A DNA stretch of 64,000 nt. Source: Siphlonurus alternatus (Eukaryota > Arthropoda > Insecta > Ephemeroptera > Siphlonuridae). The DNA is taken from the NCBI GenBank assembly GCA_949825025.1, contig OX463780.1:42760979-42824978 (forward strand), in the 5' to 3' direction. Below, one piece after another: positions 1-12,650 of this stretch. Every line of letters begins with the position of its first letter. Position 1 is the first letter of the stretch. Below the pieces are notes generated by a model. It searched no databases and was not told the origin of the DNA. It saw only the letters and a program-made list of their open reading frames with translations. Both the position numbers and the translations under genes were made by a program.

Positions 1-54
1 TCAAATCAATGTTTGTTATTTTACATTTACTAAAATTATCTTTACATTTCCAAG

Positions 55-226
55 TTGGCCTGCGACTTCGTGTAACCTTAATTCATTGAGGCAGAACTGA
101 CAAACTTTTTCCGCAACTTGGTTCGTGACGTCATGTAGCTGCTGATCGAACTTAAGGACAAAGGATGGCTGGCTGCTGAGGAAGATAGGGACCAAACTAA
201 CGACGAAAGTGTCAGCCACTTGCCTG
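55..226 (+). pseudogene. Cytochrome P450 exon fragment, broken
   Basis: This stretch matches the fourth coding exon of the two intact P450 genes downstream, most closely the second (14537-14756): it shares the run coding FFRNLVRD and the run coding LLIELKDKG. A 42-bp block (14 codons) is missing between two CATG repeats, and the first codon after the gap is TAG (136-138) where the intact gene has CAG. The first third is also out of frame with the rest. A donor-like CTG|GTATTT remains at the expected end. No following P450 exon exists: the sequence runs into a transposon at 318. I read it as the tail of a decayed tandem P450 copy whose 5' exons, if present, lie left of the window. Confidence 0.8.
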
Positions 227-497
227 GTATTTAAATTAAAATGCCCTCACGTCTGCACTAGCCACATGCAGCTATAACCTTAATTCTAAAACATGTTAAA
301 AATGTTCCAAACACAGTGGAGTATCGACCTCAATTTTTTTTGTTGCAGAAATGGAAAAAGGAAAGAGGGTGCATTTTTATGTTATGCTATACCCTGATTC
401 TTTTCAGATTTTTTAGAGCCCGGGAAGTATTTTTAAAAAAATATTGAAAGTCCTTTTTTGTGACGTCACGCGGCGGTAAGTCCTATCTTTTTCTTAA

Positions 498-844
498 GGG
501 TAAGGTAACGCCACCAATGTTAAAAAAAATCCCTCTCACAAAAATTCTGAAAAAAATTTAAAATGTTCTCCTCTATACCCCCTATCAGTACCTAAAATAT
601 CAGGTATACAAATACGATCTAGTTTTTGAGTTATAAATTTTTAAAGTTGACTACTTTAACATGGAGAAATGAAACTTCCATGTTAAATTGGTCAACTTTA
701 AAAATTCATAACTCAAAAACTAGATCGTATTTGTATACCTGATATTTTAGCTACTGATAGGGGGTGTAGAGGAGAACATTTTAAATTTTTTTCAGAATTT
801 TTGTGAGAGGGATTTTTTTTAACATTGGTGGCGTTACCTTACCC
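498..844. mobile_element. Hairpin MITE A, copy 1 (347 bp)
   Basis: Almost the whole unit is one inverted repeat. It begins GGGTAAGGTAACGCCACCAA and ends with the reverse complement, and the arms meet near 665-675. It is flanked on both sides by TTAA (494-497 and 845-848). A second copy sits at 28298-28646. There is no ORF. TTAA flanks suggest a piggyBac-type target, but the termini start GGG rather than the usual CCC, and the flanks can equally be read as a TA duplication with an AGGG terminus (Tc1/mariner-type). Confidence 0.85.
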
Positions 845-848
845 TTAA

Positions 849-1552
849 GGTCTGTCGCTATGCAGCCGGCCACCAGAGGCGCGACGTATGCCTTTTAAAA
901 AATAATTATTGGATGAATTTTGTTCGGCTTCTAATGCAGAACGATAAATTATATTCCATTTTTGATGATATAATGTTATTCATACATATAATCTTTAGGA
1001 AACCTGTTAATATAAATTCGTATCGGTAAGATTTTGATGACTTTATTAGTACGAAAAAATACATATAATATTTCCCTACTTCCTCACAAGCCATTTTGCT
1101 GATTTATTTTCGCCGCAGATGTACCGTACTGCACTGTACATTGTTCCATTGTTGGGGACGAGCGGCCTGCACCTTGCTCGCTAGCGGTCAGGCAGGCGAG
1201 GCGGGCCACTTGGCCTGCAGACTTTCACAAGGGTTGGCGCCTTGCGGCTCGCGCGACGCAAATATAATATAATCGCGGGCCGTGCTTTTACCTTATCTAT
1301 GGTCAGGAAAAATGAATACATAAAAATATTGCACCATCAATCAAAATGCAATGAATGCAGCATTTATTAATGTGATATAAATATTATAAATATAACATAC
1401 ATTTAATATAAATTTATAAAAAAGTATATAAAAATATAAATATAAATGATACAAAATATAAAATAATATTAAAATATTAATATAATATAATATTTAATAT
1501 AATATTAAAATTTTTTTATAAAAATTGAAACATATTAACATATTAATACAAC

Positions 1553-1616
<64 letters not shown>

Positions 1617-3448
1617 AAATGTATATATGATGTTGCAATATTTATGCATTTATTATGCATAATTTACTACATTTGATTGGTGCAATTTTTTCATTTTCTC
1701 CTATGAAATATAAAGTGGTGTTCCCAAAAATATTTATACATTGCATTGAAGTCTGTCTGTAACTAGGTTTCTATCTAAAACATATATATACTACATTCTT
1801 TTCTTCACCTTTCTCAAAGAAAAGAAAGGTTTATGAATGAGGATAGCAAGGGTTGGGGGAGTAAAATACAAGTTATTTTCTTGAGTTCGTTTACCCTTCT
1901 GACCTGCGCGCGACAGTGAAAATTGTTGTAATTATATAACAATGAAAACTTATAAAAAATTAATCTATATTTTATTAGGAAAATTATGAATCATAATAAA
2001 GTATATTGATTTCGCTTTTTCATTATTATTCAATAAATTTTATTTCAGTCTCTTCTCCAAGTATAGATGATCGTCATGAAACACTTGAAAAGTATTGCTT
2101 GAGAGGATACAAAAAAAAAAAGGAAGGATTATTATAATAAACAGATTCAGATTTCAAATTCATCGTTATATAATACACAGGTCGAGAATATTTTAATTAC
2201 TTTTTAAAATATTAAGTTTGGAGGGAGTTTTATCATTAAAACCACACAAAAAAATTGTATATATAATATATAAATATTTGAAAAATATATATCATAATAA
2301 TTTTGATAAAAAAAAATGTGCCTTGAAAATTAATTTTTATTAAAAAAAATTTGATCATTTTACGCGTACAGCAACGCATTCAGTACGTAACGCCTGCTCT
2401 TTTTTTCCCTTCTCCCCATCCTCCCCCGTCCTCTCCGGACCCAGGAAGGAAGTGAAGAAAAAAAAACTGCAGCTCGCGAATGCAAGCAGTAGCAGCGCGG
2501 GGCAATTGCACATTCTACCTCATGATAGCAGCATTCGCACTCATGATGTGGTCCACGGACAGGAGCAAAATACATTGAATTTCAATGTGAAAAAGTTACT
2601 ATAACAATAAAAAATAGTTTCTTTTTTCTAAACGTCACATTTTTAATTTAATTTATAATTTGACATAATTAAAAATACATCTAAAAAATTAATCCACAGT
2701 TCTTTATTAGTTTGAGCATACATTAGCATTTTATTCATTTTCCATAAATTTAATTTTTTTACTCCTTCCAGTAGATAATTGACATGATAAAACTGAAAAA
2801 GTATAGCTTGAAAGGATATAAAAAATATATGATTTTATATGTCCGATTGGTGATTATAGTATTCAGATTTATCCTATATAAAGCCGATAATGTATTTTTT
2901 TAAATTAATTAGGTTAGTTTCTTTATCTATATATTATACAAAAAAGCAACAAAACATTTTTTGATACCTATTAATTACTACAAAAATTAAATTTATTTAA
3001 AAAAAATAATTCATAATAATAACAGAGAATGCTGTATACAAAACACTCTGTTACCATATTTCTATTTTCTATTCAATTTACAGTACAATACTTTGGAGTC
3101 GACCTCACAATGCACTCGTCACGGCACGCATGGCACGTAAAGGACGCACTCGCAACGGCACGCCTGCCCTCCTTGTTTCTTTCCTTGCCTTCAGCTTTTG
3201 CTCTCCAGTAAAATGTTGCATACTTTTAATTGCTATAACTCCTTATATAATGAATATTTTAAATAATGAATCGGTAGAAGGCACAGGCAAACAACACGTT
3301 TAAGCCCTAAGTTCAACAAAAACGCTTAATTTTCTTTATTTTCATTGCTAATGCCGAATAAAAATCACCGAATCCCGTATCTTTTTTACTATAGGCAGGT
3401 AGCGACATCTCATTTAATTTCAGTTGCATTTTTTCATAGCGACAGACC
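849..3448. mobile_element. 2.6-kb non-autonomous element with 14-bp TIRs, TTAA flanks
   Basis: Perfect 14-bp terminal inverted repeats, GGTCTGTCGCTATG at 849-862 and its reverse complement at 3435-3448, are each bordered by TTAA (845-848, 3449-3452). The interior has no transposase-length reading frame. It contains a long TA microsatellite (1554-1613), GC-richer patches (about 1140-1280, 2360-2560, 3100-3180) and a diverged direct repeat of roughly 140 bp (about 2025-2170 and 2735-2870). Its insertion into the centre of element B gives a relative age: younger than B copy 1. Confidence 0.7.
1554..1613. repeat. (TA)n microsatellite
   Basis: About 30 uninterrupted TA units inside the 2.6-kb TTAA-flanked element, in a broader run of A+T with many short TATAAA-like words. 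Length is likely to be unstable. Confidence 0.95.
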
Positions 3449-3601
3449 TTAAGGAGCGGCGTCTCGTAACGTCACAAAAAGAACTTTCAATAATTTTTTA
3501 AAAATACTTCCCGGTCTAAAAAAAAATTAAAAAAAGTCAGGGTAGCATTACTTTGCACCCTCTATTCATTTCTGCAATAAAAAATTTGAGGTCGATACTC
3601 C

Positions 3602-4986
3602 GTTCTGATCAAATGCCCATGATTTAACATTTGGAATATTATATAGATCTTATAATTTACTATGTATAAAGCTTCGACTGATTGTTTTCATTCTTGATTC
3701 TGAATTGATTATGCATTGACGAACACGCTCAAAAAATAAAATAATCTTGATTGTTTCTATCTGTCAATATATTTTAGAGTATATAATAAATATTGAACTT
3801 TAATTTTGAATGCAGAAAAAAACAAAAAAAATAAATAAAAAAATGTCTTCATATCACTAAATAAAAGTTTTAATTTCTAAGCCTACTTCCTTTGTGCGAC
3901 ACAAACTTAATATCTTTATATTATAATAAACTTTATGTTGTTTCTTATCAACTTGCTTATTATGTTATAAAATATTATATATAATTAAACAATTTATATT
4001 TATTGCTGATAGGAATTAACAATTTTCGTATATCATGAAGAAATAAATTATTTAAAAAATTATACTGTTGTTGTTTATAAATATTTTAACATTATAACTA
4101 TATATTATTAATGTCATAAGATTTCTACATTATCTAAGGAAGCAATAGAAGAACTACATAACGTGATTATATTACAGAATTATTGTGTATTGGTATACCA
4201 CACTTACATGGCTGTTAACTATTACTATATAACGACTTAAAAGACTATAATTTTATACTTGTGTCGTTTTACTGATTTTATATTTAAATGAAAAAAATAA
4301 ATATCGCAATTATGACACTACTAATATACAATACAAGTCATATAAAAATATATAATGTATATTGTATTGTGATACTTATCAATTCAATGAATTCTTATTT
4401 TTTACTCGGCTAAAAATTTTTGTATCTTTTTTTCTTAAGTATTTTATTTTATAATGCATGTTGTTGAAAACGACGTTAACATTGCAATGCCATAATCATC
4501 TTCCGAAAGCGTCATAGAGTTTTACAGTTTTGATGCAAACATTGGTGTTACCATACATGGTTATACTATATTATCATGGAAATATGGAATCATTAATCAT
4601 TACTATTTTGTATTTTTGTTGTATGACAAAATTTGACGTAATTTAATTGCTATACAATTTTTTTTCATCAATTATTATTTAATTAAATTTTGAAATGAAA
4701 CTAATTAGTGATTAATATATTAAATTTAGAACAAAAAGTTTTTCATCTCAGTAACATTTTATTTGAATCGATTAAGTTTTGCTAAAATCGGAATGTAGAC
4801 GTGTACACAAAAAAAAAACTTTTGTTATTATACGTTTTTGAATAGAAATTGCATCGTCATTCTTTAATGAGTGTCAATTTCGTTCACCAAAATGTCTGCT
4901 AACTGCAGGTTGCCAAGTGTTCTCCAAGGCTAACTCTCGCTGCCCCTCCCACGTCTTGGTGAGCACCAGCGCTGGAGCTCCATCAT
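3602..4986. other. AT-rich intergenic DNA
   Basis: No exon-like, RNA-gene or repeat structure that I can support; only A+T-rich sequence with short A and T runs. Confidence 0.6.
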
Positions 4987-4989
4987 AGT

Positions 4990-5037
4990 TCAGTTGCACA
5001 GCAGCAGCCTCACAGCCGGACGTCACCTCACCGCAAG
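4990..5037 (+). other. Probable non-coding first exon of P450 gene 1
   Basis: A GC-richer island (about 4905-5040) contains an arthropod-type initiator TCAGTT (4990-4995) and then a strong donor CAAG|GTAAGC, giving a 46-nt leader. The first coding exon of the gene begins with ATG directly after an acceptor (TTCACAG|ATG at 7490), so an upstream untranslated exon is required. The intron would be 2.45 kb. I see no TATA box at the right distance. The exact transcription start is inference. Confidence 0.4.
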
Positions 5038-6147
5038 GTAAGCTGGACAGACAATATTGTCGGTGTTTACTTCACTCAAGTGGAAATAAAAGAGATTATA
5101 GAGGTCACATTTTTTGTTTACTTGATAGAAATGTACAGTTCATTTAGTACTGCGTGTGCTGTCAATTTCTAGGAGATTTGAGAGACTGAAATCAACAGGT
5201 TAATGAACTTTGTTTATATGTATTAGAATCATCATGTATCTGATATAGGATGTATGATGTAGTAGAAAATTAAGCGTGTCTATTAATGAAATCTTTAAAA
5301 TGTCATGTTTCTCGATCGTCTTTTGAATTGAAAAAAAAATCATTTATAACAAATATACAGGATATAATTATATACCTGCTGCGATGACATAATTACAAGT
5401 CTGGAATCGTCATCATTATTTAAAACATTTATATCAAAATCTCTTTTGCATTTATTTCTGAAATCCACTTGAATCATCTTGTTCCTAAATTCGTGAAAGC
5501 AATGCCTCATAATTAAACCACAGGTAGAGACGTTTGCATATTTACCTTTATTAAGGAAAATAATAAAGGCCAAAATAACCGAGGTACTGTTGAGCATATA
5601 GTTTATAAGGTAAAAATTACACCTTATTCCAGCAGTTATTTTTTCTCGACATGTTATATTATTAGTTCTAGCTTGAATAAATTTGTATTATACAAAGTCA
5701 TGCCGACTATATAGTCATTTTCCAATCATTTATAACAAAAAGTATTATCTCTCTGTCTCCAAAGATAAGCGACTGTTCATCTTAAATGTTTGGAATTCTG
5801 ATGGTTTATGGATTATAATTGATAAAAAAAAATATGCTGACAATTAAATATAGTCGCAACTTTTATCTCAATGAAAAATGCGCAGTAAGTACATGTATGT
5901 CTTCCAAAAGTGAAATTTGATAAAAGCGTAACAAGCTATACAAATATTTACAATGAGAGTCAGACAGCAATTTCAGAAGGTGGACAGATTTGGCCCCCAC
6001 CTCCAATCATGGTCCATAATTATTCTAATATAAGCCACTTAGAAGCAATAAATGAAACTGATCCTTACAAAATTTAAACTATGAACACAATAATGTGTCC
6101 ATCTTCTCCAACCGTTCAAAATAATCTTTTAGGCTCCATGATAAAAC

Positions 6148-6196
6148 AAATTTTCTGCTCGTAAAATCTTTAAATTTTCTGCTCGTAAAATCTTTA
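6148..6196. repeat. Tandem duplication, 2 x 24 bp
   Basis: The unit containing TTTTCTGCTCGTAAAATC occurs twice head to tail in the probable leader intron of P450 gene 1. It looks like a recent local slip. The rest of 5038-7489 is AT-rich with nothing else I can support. Confidence 0.85.
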
Positions 6197-7489
6197 AGTA
6201 TATATTATTATGTATATATGTAAATTATTATACAACTAAAACAATGCTTTTGTACGCTGCCACATTTCATTATTTTTACTTTTATTTCAAATTGTCAAAC
6301 CCAAAGACCCAAAATCTTTAGATATAAAATTATGTCTCGTACATTTCTATTTATCATGCTTAGCATTGACCTTGGGTCCTTAAACATTGATAACAATTAA
6401 GATTCAAGACACGTGTTTTACTAACAAGCGTTAAGTGACTGGTGTATCATACTGATCAAATACAAGTTACAATTTAACAGTATGATACTATGAGGAACAT
6501 TTATTTTTTATAAAATAAATTACAAATAATAATTATAATAATAAATCAAGATTGGAATCATCTTAATTATTTGATTTGTAGAGTCAAATTCACTAAAAAT
6601 TGTTTATACCTCTGGACATTCGGAAAAAAAAATTGCTTCATTCTTAAAATCATCACTAAAATTTTCTGCAAAAACTTGAAGCGTTTTAAATTGTTTGGGT
6701 GGCTAGACAGACTGATTTTTTTTCTTCTACTTCCATATAAATGTGAGATCATCCACTAGAGTACTAGAGCCCAGTGCGGCCCAGAGCCAGCAGCAAATAA
6801 GCAGAGATAATGTGCTTTGAGTTGTTTAATAAGTATTTGCAATTTATTTAAAATTATTTATAAACGATTTTGGCTTAACGTATAAACTTAGAATTGAAAA
6901 TATTTTTATAATGCACAAAAGAATCATTATTATTATTATATTTTCATTTCGCACGATAAATTATGTTGCTCTCCTAACTTGAGCCTCTCCACCTCCATGC
7001 AGTGTCTCTCTGCTGTCCATTGTTCGTTATAATGATCTCACTCCTAGCTTCAACACACCTCGAAATATTCAGCACTTCACAGACATTTCTATTAATATAA
7101 CAACATCATTGTTATATTGTTATAATATTGATTGTCACCACCACTAGCGGGACTTAAAAGTACATTTACTGTGCTTATTTAACAAGGAAATTCGATAGAT
7201 CATGCATGTAATAATAGTGCAATATAGAATATACATGGCAGTATATATATAGCACTAAATATATATATTGTATATTATATGATTTAATTGAAGAATTTTT
7301 AAAAATTCTCTTAATATTTAAGGGTAATATATCAATGAAAATTAATTATTTTTTTGCAAGTTTGAAAAAAATCAATTTTAATATTTTTAGTGTGAAAGGA
7401 CATGGACTTGGGATTCTTCTAAACAGACAACTAAATACAGTGTCTGTATATTACTTGCTAAGTTAATTAATTTGATCTTGACTTCACAG

Positions 7490-10310
7490 ATGTTCTCGCT
7501 GTTTTCGTCTGTGCCTGCGTGGCTTCAAGTGGCGCTGGGACTGCTGCTCACGGTGTTCGGTCTCCTCTTCTACTACTTCACCAGCACGTTCGGTTACTGG
7601 AGGGATAAAGGAGTGCGCTTCCTCAAACCCGTGCCCTTCTTCGGCTCCATTTTCTCCGTGATGACCTTGCGCGAACACATGCTGCACTTCTTCCAGCGCG
7701 AGTACAAAGCACTCAAAGACGAACCTTATTTGGGATTTTTTCAGGGTCGAACTCCGTCCCTTTTAATTCGTGACCCAGAGTTAACCAAAAATGTTCTTGT
7801 TAAAGATTTTGCACATTTTGTGGACCATGGGTTCAAGGTGAGATAAAATTCTAAATTTACATTTACTTTAACAAAAAAAAATAATATCTTATGCTCCGTT
7901 CTTAAAAAGTATAGTATTGTTATTTAAAAGAAAGAGAGAGCTTACAATATTAGCTATAATAGAGAAGGCGAGCACAAATAATATGTTACTATATACTTAT
8001 TCATTTACAAAGATTCATTATAAAATAATTAAAATTTTGTTTGGTATGAAACTCCTCGTCTTTCATTAGATCCACGAGGAAGCTGATCCACTCGAGGCTA
8101 AGAACTTATTTAACCAAGAAGGCCAACGTTGGAGGGACATGCGGGCAAAGCTTACCCCCACATTTACCTCTGGCCGTATGAAGTCCATGTTACCACTAAT
8201 TCAAGAGTGCTCCGAACAGTTTGAGGAGCACCTTGCCAAGCTGGCAAAGAGCGGAGAGGAGTTCGATGCCAAGGTTTGCCCATTGAAGCTTTTGTAAAAA
8301 GACGATCCGTCTAATGATCTGATTGGTTGCAGGACCTTCTCTCACGGTACACCACTGACGTCATCGGCTCATGTGCGTTCGGCATCAAATGTGACTCTCT
8401 GAACGACCCCAACTGTCAGTTCCGAGTTATGGGAAAGAAGTTGCTCGAAATGGACTTTTGGCGAGGAATTAAATCATTCATAATATTTTTCATGCCTGAG
8501 GTAAGTAATTTGTCCTAAATATAATATAATGACTTTAGATCGAAGAGGGAAACTGAACGAAAATTATTCTACTGAACTCAGCTCTACATTAAAATTAATG
8601 TATAAATTATTCGTACAGTAAAAACACTAAATCATGTAAATCGTTTTACAGATCGGCTTGCGGTTACGATTAGCATTTTTATCAAAAGAAATGACAGAGT
8701 TTTTCCGTGGCCTGGTTCGTGACGTCATGGCGATGCGTGCAAAGACGGGCATTAAGCGCAAGGACTTCATGCAGCTTCTGATCGAGCTCAAGGAGAAGGG
8801 GACGTTGTCACCTGAGGACGGGGAAGAAAATAAGGACGAAGTTAAACATACTGCAAGCTCGAACCTTAGTACGTACACCAGTGTGCCTTGCTCGGTCACT
8901 TTAAACTGTTTGTTCAAGTTTGGGTCACTTGTTTATTGTCTCTAACCTTTGTAGCTAAATTGTTTTTAAGCACCAGAAAGAACAGATGGGAGAGAGAGTG
9001 ATTTAAATAAAATCTTACCTCAGTTAAAAAATAATAACATTATTTGGCATTATAGACAACTCACAGAAGCATGCATTTATATCCCTCCAAAATAATTTTC
9101 CAGATGCACATGCTATTATAGTGCAATGAAACTACCATTATTCGTAGCAAGCACTATACTTCTCTCGTGTTCATCATATTTTCAGAATTGAGTGACGATG
9201 ACGTCACAGCACAGGCCATGGTGTTCTTCACTGCCGGCTTCGAGACCTCCTCGACGGTGATGAGTTTTGCGCTCCTCGAGCTCGCAGTCAACCCCGACGT
9301 GCAGAAGAAGGCCCAGCGAGAAATTGATGAAGTACTTAGCAAACATGACGGCAAACTAACGTACCAAGCTCTTCAGGAGATGCACTATATCGATTGGATT
9401 ATGTCTGGTTAGTAACTTTAGTCAAATTCATTGAAGTCGACAATTAAAGATAAGAAAAAATATTCTCCATTACTTTTTTTACTCCTCAGCCAATTCTAAA
9501 TATTCTAATTACAGACAGAGATATTTTAGAACCGAATATCAGACGATATTCATCTTGAATGTAAGATTAGAGTCTCCAGAAGATATAATAAGTTTTAGCA
9601 ATGAATGACGACAGTACACAAACCTTACATATTCTTTAACTAATATACTCATCATTATATTATCGTTTCAGAGTCGATGAGGAAGTACCCTCCAGTTGCC
9701 ACTCTGACGCGAATTTGCACCAAGAACTACGTCATTCCAAACACAAAGATCACCATTGACGAAGGCACTATGATAGTTTTTCCCATCCACGCTATGCAGA
9801 ACGACCCCAAGTACTTCCCTGACCCTGACCGCTTTGACCCTGAGCGTTTCAGTGACGACTTCCGCAGTCAGAAGAACCAGTACGTGTACATGCCATTCGG
9901 CGAGGGACCGAGACAATGCATCGGTAAGCAAAAATTTGTCATGTAATTTCCCCCTAATATTCTTTTCACTCCGATTTTTTTAAGTTAACCTTCTGGGAAT
10001 TTTTTTTATTCATTTTCTATTCCCTTACGTTGGACCCTCTTCCCCTTCTCCCTGAACCACACTTGATAGCTTCAGTACAATTAAGCTCTGTGATTTTCTT
10101 TTGTTATATTGATAACCCTGTGCTTGCATTCTAGGCAACAGGTTTGCGCTGCTACAGTCCAAGCTGGGGCTGCTGGCCGTGCTCCGCAAGTTCGACGTCC
10201 ATCCTGCGCCACGCACCAAGTACCCCGTCGTCATCGATCCTCAGCAGTTCATGACCACTGCCAAGGATGGCTCCTGGATCACGGTCTCCCCCCGCAACAC
10301 CGATAATTGA
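7490..10310 (+). CDS. Cytochrome P450, CYP3-clan-like (gene 1), 528 aa
   Basis: Haem-thiolate monooxygenase expected in the ER membrane, working with NADPH-P450 reductase; substrate unknown. Coding exons: 7490-7837, 8070-8273, 8333-8500, 8652-8868, 9186-9407, 9672-9923, 10135-10310; all junctions are GT-AG and phases agree. N-terminal membrane anchor at about residues 10-35; C-helix WRDMR (137-141); RYTTDVIGSCAFG typical of CYP6/CYP9-like proteins; I-helix AGFETSS (329-335); K-helix ESMR (387-390); PERF (443-446); haem loop PFGEGPRQCIG with ligand Cys469. Every signature needed for activity is present. The ATG abuts a splice acceptor, so the leader is spliced. The next gene is a tandem duplicate with the same intron positions. 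I cannot assign a CYP subfamily. Confidence 0.93.
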
Positions 10311-10343
10311 AACTATTATTAGTTGCATAATAGTAATAGTATA

Positions 10344-10376
10344 ATAGTAACAATTATTTTTAATAATTGTTACTAT
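10344..10376. repeat. Perfect 15-bp-stem hairpin in 3' UTR of P450 gene 1
   Basis: ATAGTAACAATTATT, a 3-nt loop, and its exact reverse complement, starting 34 nt after the stop codon. The likely poly(A) signal ATTAAA follows at 10407-10412. It could be an RNA stem in the 3' UTR or chance in AT-rich DNA; the perfection of the stem is what makes it notable. Confidence 0.6.
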
Positions 10377-10891
10377 GCTTTTCCAGACCTTTTTCACGCA
10401 TGCTCCATTAAACATAAATATTTTTTTTTCTGTAAATGCCTCGATCTGAGTTTTATTATCACTTCATACAGTTAATTTGAGTATAAAATTCAACTAAATA
10501 TTGATTAATTAATATTAATGAATTGACAAGTGTAATTAAAATATTAAAATTATGAAAAATATGATTATACTTAATTTAAAATATTTAAATTATAACAAGC
10601 ATATATTTATGCGTATTATTATTATTCAAAATCAATTATAGTAAACACATTATCTCGTTAATTATTTTGAAATAATAATCTATGTTACATATTTTTTGCT
10701 TAAAGCCTTATTTGGTGTCATAGTGCGCAATGTTTATTAAATGATTAATGATTTTATCTTTACATTAAAATGTACGTACATGAAATTAATATATTTTAAT
10801 ATTCAATTATAAAAACACATTAACTATAATAAATTTAATATTTTATAAATATGATATAATATAAATATAATTGTAATGATATAGTATGTTT

Positions 10892-10896
<5 letters not shown>

Positions 10897-10932
<36 letters not shown>
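10897..10932. repeat. Poly-T tract (about 36 nt)
   Basis: Uninterrupted T run in the AT-rich spacer between the two P450 genes. No SINE body or target duplication was recognised next to it. Confidence 0.9.
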
Positions 10933-10936
<4 letters not shown>

Positions 10937-11654
10937 TTTTTAGTTTGAAGAAAATTTTATATAACAACTATAACAAATCAACTAATTTTTAATGTATGGT
11001 GTATACTAATATCGAATTAAAAATAATTTAAGTAAGATTTTTTTTTTTTCAAAGTTATCCTTTGACAAAAAAATGCACTCCTACATGATACTTCATTATA
11101 TAATTCGTATCATTAAAATCAGGAACAACCTCTCTCTCCCTCTTCCGTTGACAATTAAGACACAAAGGTATATTATTTATGCAGTAACTGCAGTATATAG
11201 GCATGACAATAATCGCAACGCTGCAAGTCCAGCTAGATAAAAGTTAATTTGTTAAAATTCCCTCCTGCAGATATTGACTGGAATATCATGCAGTAATGAC
11301 TGCAGAAAATTCAAAGTTATATTGAAAATCATTTCACTGAAGTATAAAAATTGTATGAGGATTATTCAACAAATAATTATAACATGTTATGCCATGGAAT
11401 TCTTAGTTATGTTAACCTATCACAAAAACTATCTGCTGAATTCTCTCGTAATTAATAATCTAACTGTAAGTACTTCCACATTCTGCTCTGCAAATGTGGT
11501 ATTATTAATACGTCTGCAAAATTATCATACGTAAAATATTTATAAGCTGTTTCATCTTTTGTTCCATAGTCACATTATAAAATTTATAAATGAATATAGT
11601 TATCACTAGCTGGTATTTTCATATAATGTAATTTATTTGAACACCAGCTGGTTT

Positions 11655-11835
11655 GGTTGGTTAGATTAGCAAGGCGAGTCATAACAAACGTCCTCCAAGG
11701 CCATCAGCATACATCGCGCACCAAACATGAACGGCGGCTGCTGGTACTCACTGCTGCGCCATCCCACCACTCTGCAGATGTCTGCAGGAGTCGCGCGAGT
11801 GTTAGTTCCATCTCAAGACCGCCGTACTTCGGCAG
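11655..11835 (+). other. Possible non-coding first exon of P450 gene 2
   Basis: A GC-richer patch ends in a donor-like GGCAG|GTAGGT at 11836, 0.8 kb before the first coding exon, whose ATG follows an acceptor after one base (TTCAACAG|A-ATG at 12649-12653). It shares the word CTCCAAGGC with the putative leader region of gene 1 (about 4920-4945), as expected if the leader was duplicated with the gene. A short reading frame runs through it but carries no recognisable protein. Confidence 0.3.
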
Positions 11836-11989
11836 GTAGGTATTATATGTACAGTACAGAGATTCGCCTCGTCTGGGAGATAAAAAGGTCAGCAGGGTTG
11901 TATGACACCAGGATGGAGGGGGAGGGGTATTACATTTTTTTTACTTGGCATATATTGATATAATAAAACTTAGCAGGCGAAGTAGACAT

Positions 11990-12241
11990 TATAAACTATA
12001 TATGTTTTACATACCATTTGATGTATATGCTGGGCAATCTTCGCCGATCCTTTATGTTATGCAACACTCTACAATTAGCACTGATTTTAATAATATTTAA
12101 ATTAAGTTTATGCATATATGTATATACTTAATTTAAATATTATTAAAATCAGTGCTAATTGTAGAGTGTTGCATAAAATAAAGGATCGGCGAAGATTGCC
12201 CAGAATACATCAAATGGTATGTAAAACATATATAGTTTATA
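11990..12241. repeat. 250-bp hairpin (long inverted repeat)
   Basis: Near-perfect arms: TATAAACTATATATG... at the left end is matched by its reverse complement ending at about 12241, and the inner arms share GCAACACTCTACAATTAGCA. Centre near 12115. It lies between the two P450 genes. It is MITE-like but single-copy here, and no target duplication could be resolved in the AT-rich flanks. Confidence 0.85.
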
Positions 12242-12650
12242 TATTATATAGTATACAGCTTTCCCTTACACCTATATTTATTATTTTGACTTAGGAAATT
12301 ATTTTACTGAAAGCGCTATAAAGATAACTTGCATATTATAGATAGCATTGAAATAATTTCTTATCACCTTTTTTTTACTTGCTCTGTCATTGTGTAAATT
12401 TAAAATAACTCAAATGCATAATAAAAAAAAATTAACAAAATAGTAATAACAAATTAATTTTTAGCATTAACTTTAAGAAGTAGATTATAAATTTGTTGAA
12501 AAATTGCCTTCAGAATTATGTAAAAAATTTAATTAGCTATAAATTCTATTTATTATATACTTAGAGATAATAAATTAATAAATCATGGTTTTTATATATT
12601 GCATTGATTTGAACGATCAATTAGACTGATGTTTGTTTTGGTTCAACAGA

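Larger units (their letters stand above)
318..3601. mobile_element. Palindromic element B, copy 1, split by two insertions
   Basis: The ends are inverted copies of GGAGTATCGACCTCAA (318 onward, and ending at 3601). The two arms (318-497 and 3449-3601) together rebuild the same palindromic unit that is uninterrupted at 56461-56774 and 62877-63194. Shared landmarks are GCAGAAATGG, GAGGGTGCA, a TTTTTAGAGCCCGGGAA-like block and GTGACGTCAC near the centre. The central CTTAAG has been opened by two other elements (498-844 and 849-3448). There is no coding capacity, so it is a MITE-like non-autonomous element; superfamily unresolved because I see no clear target duplication. Confidence 0.75.
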
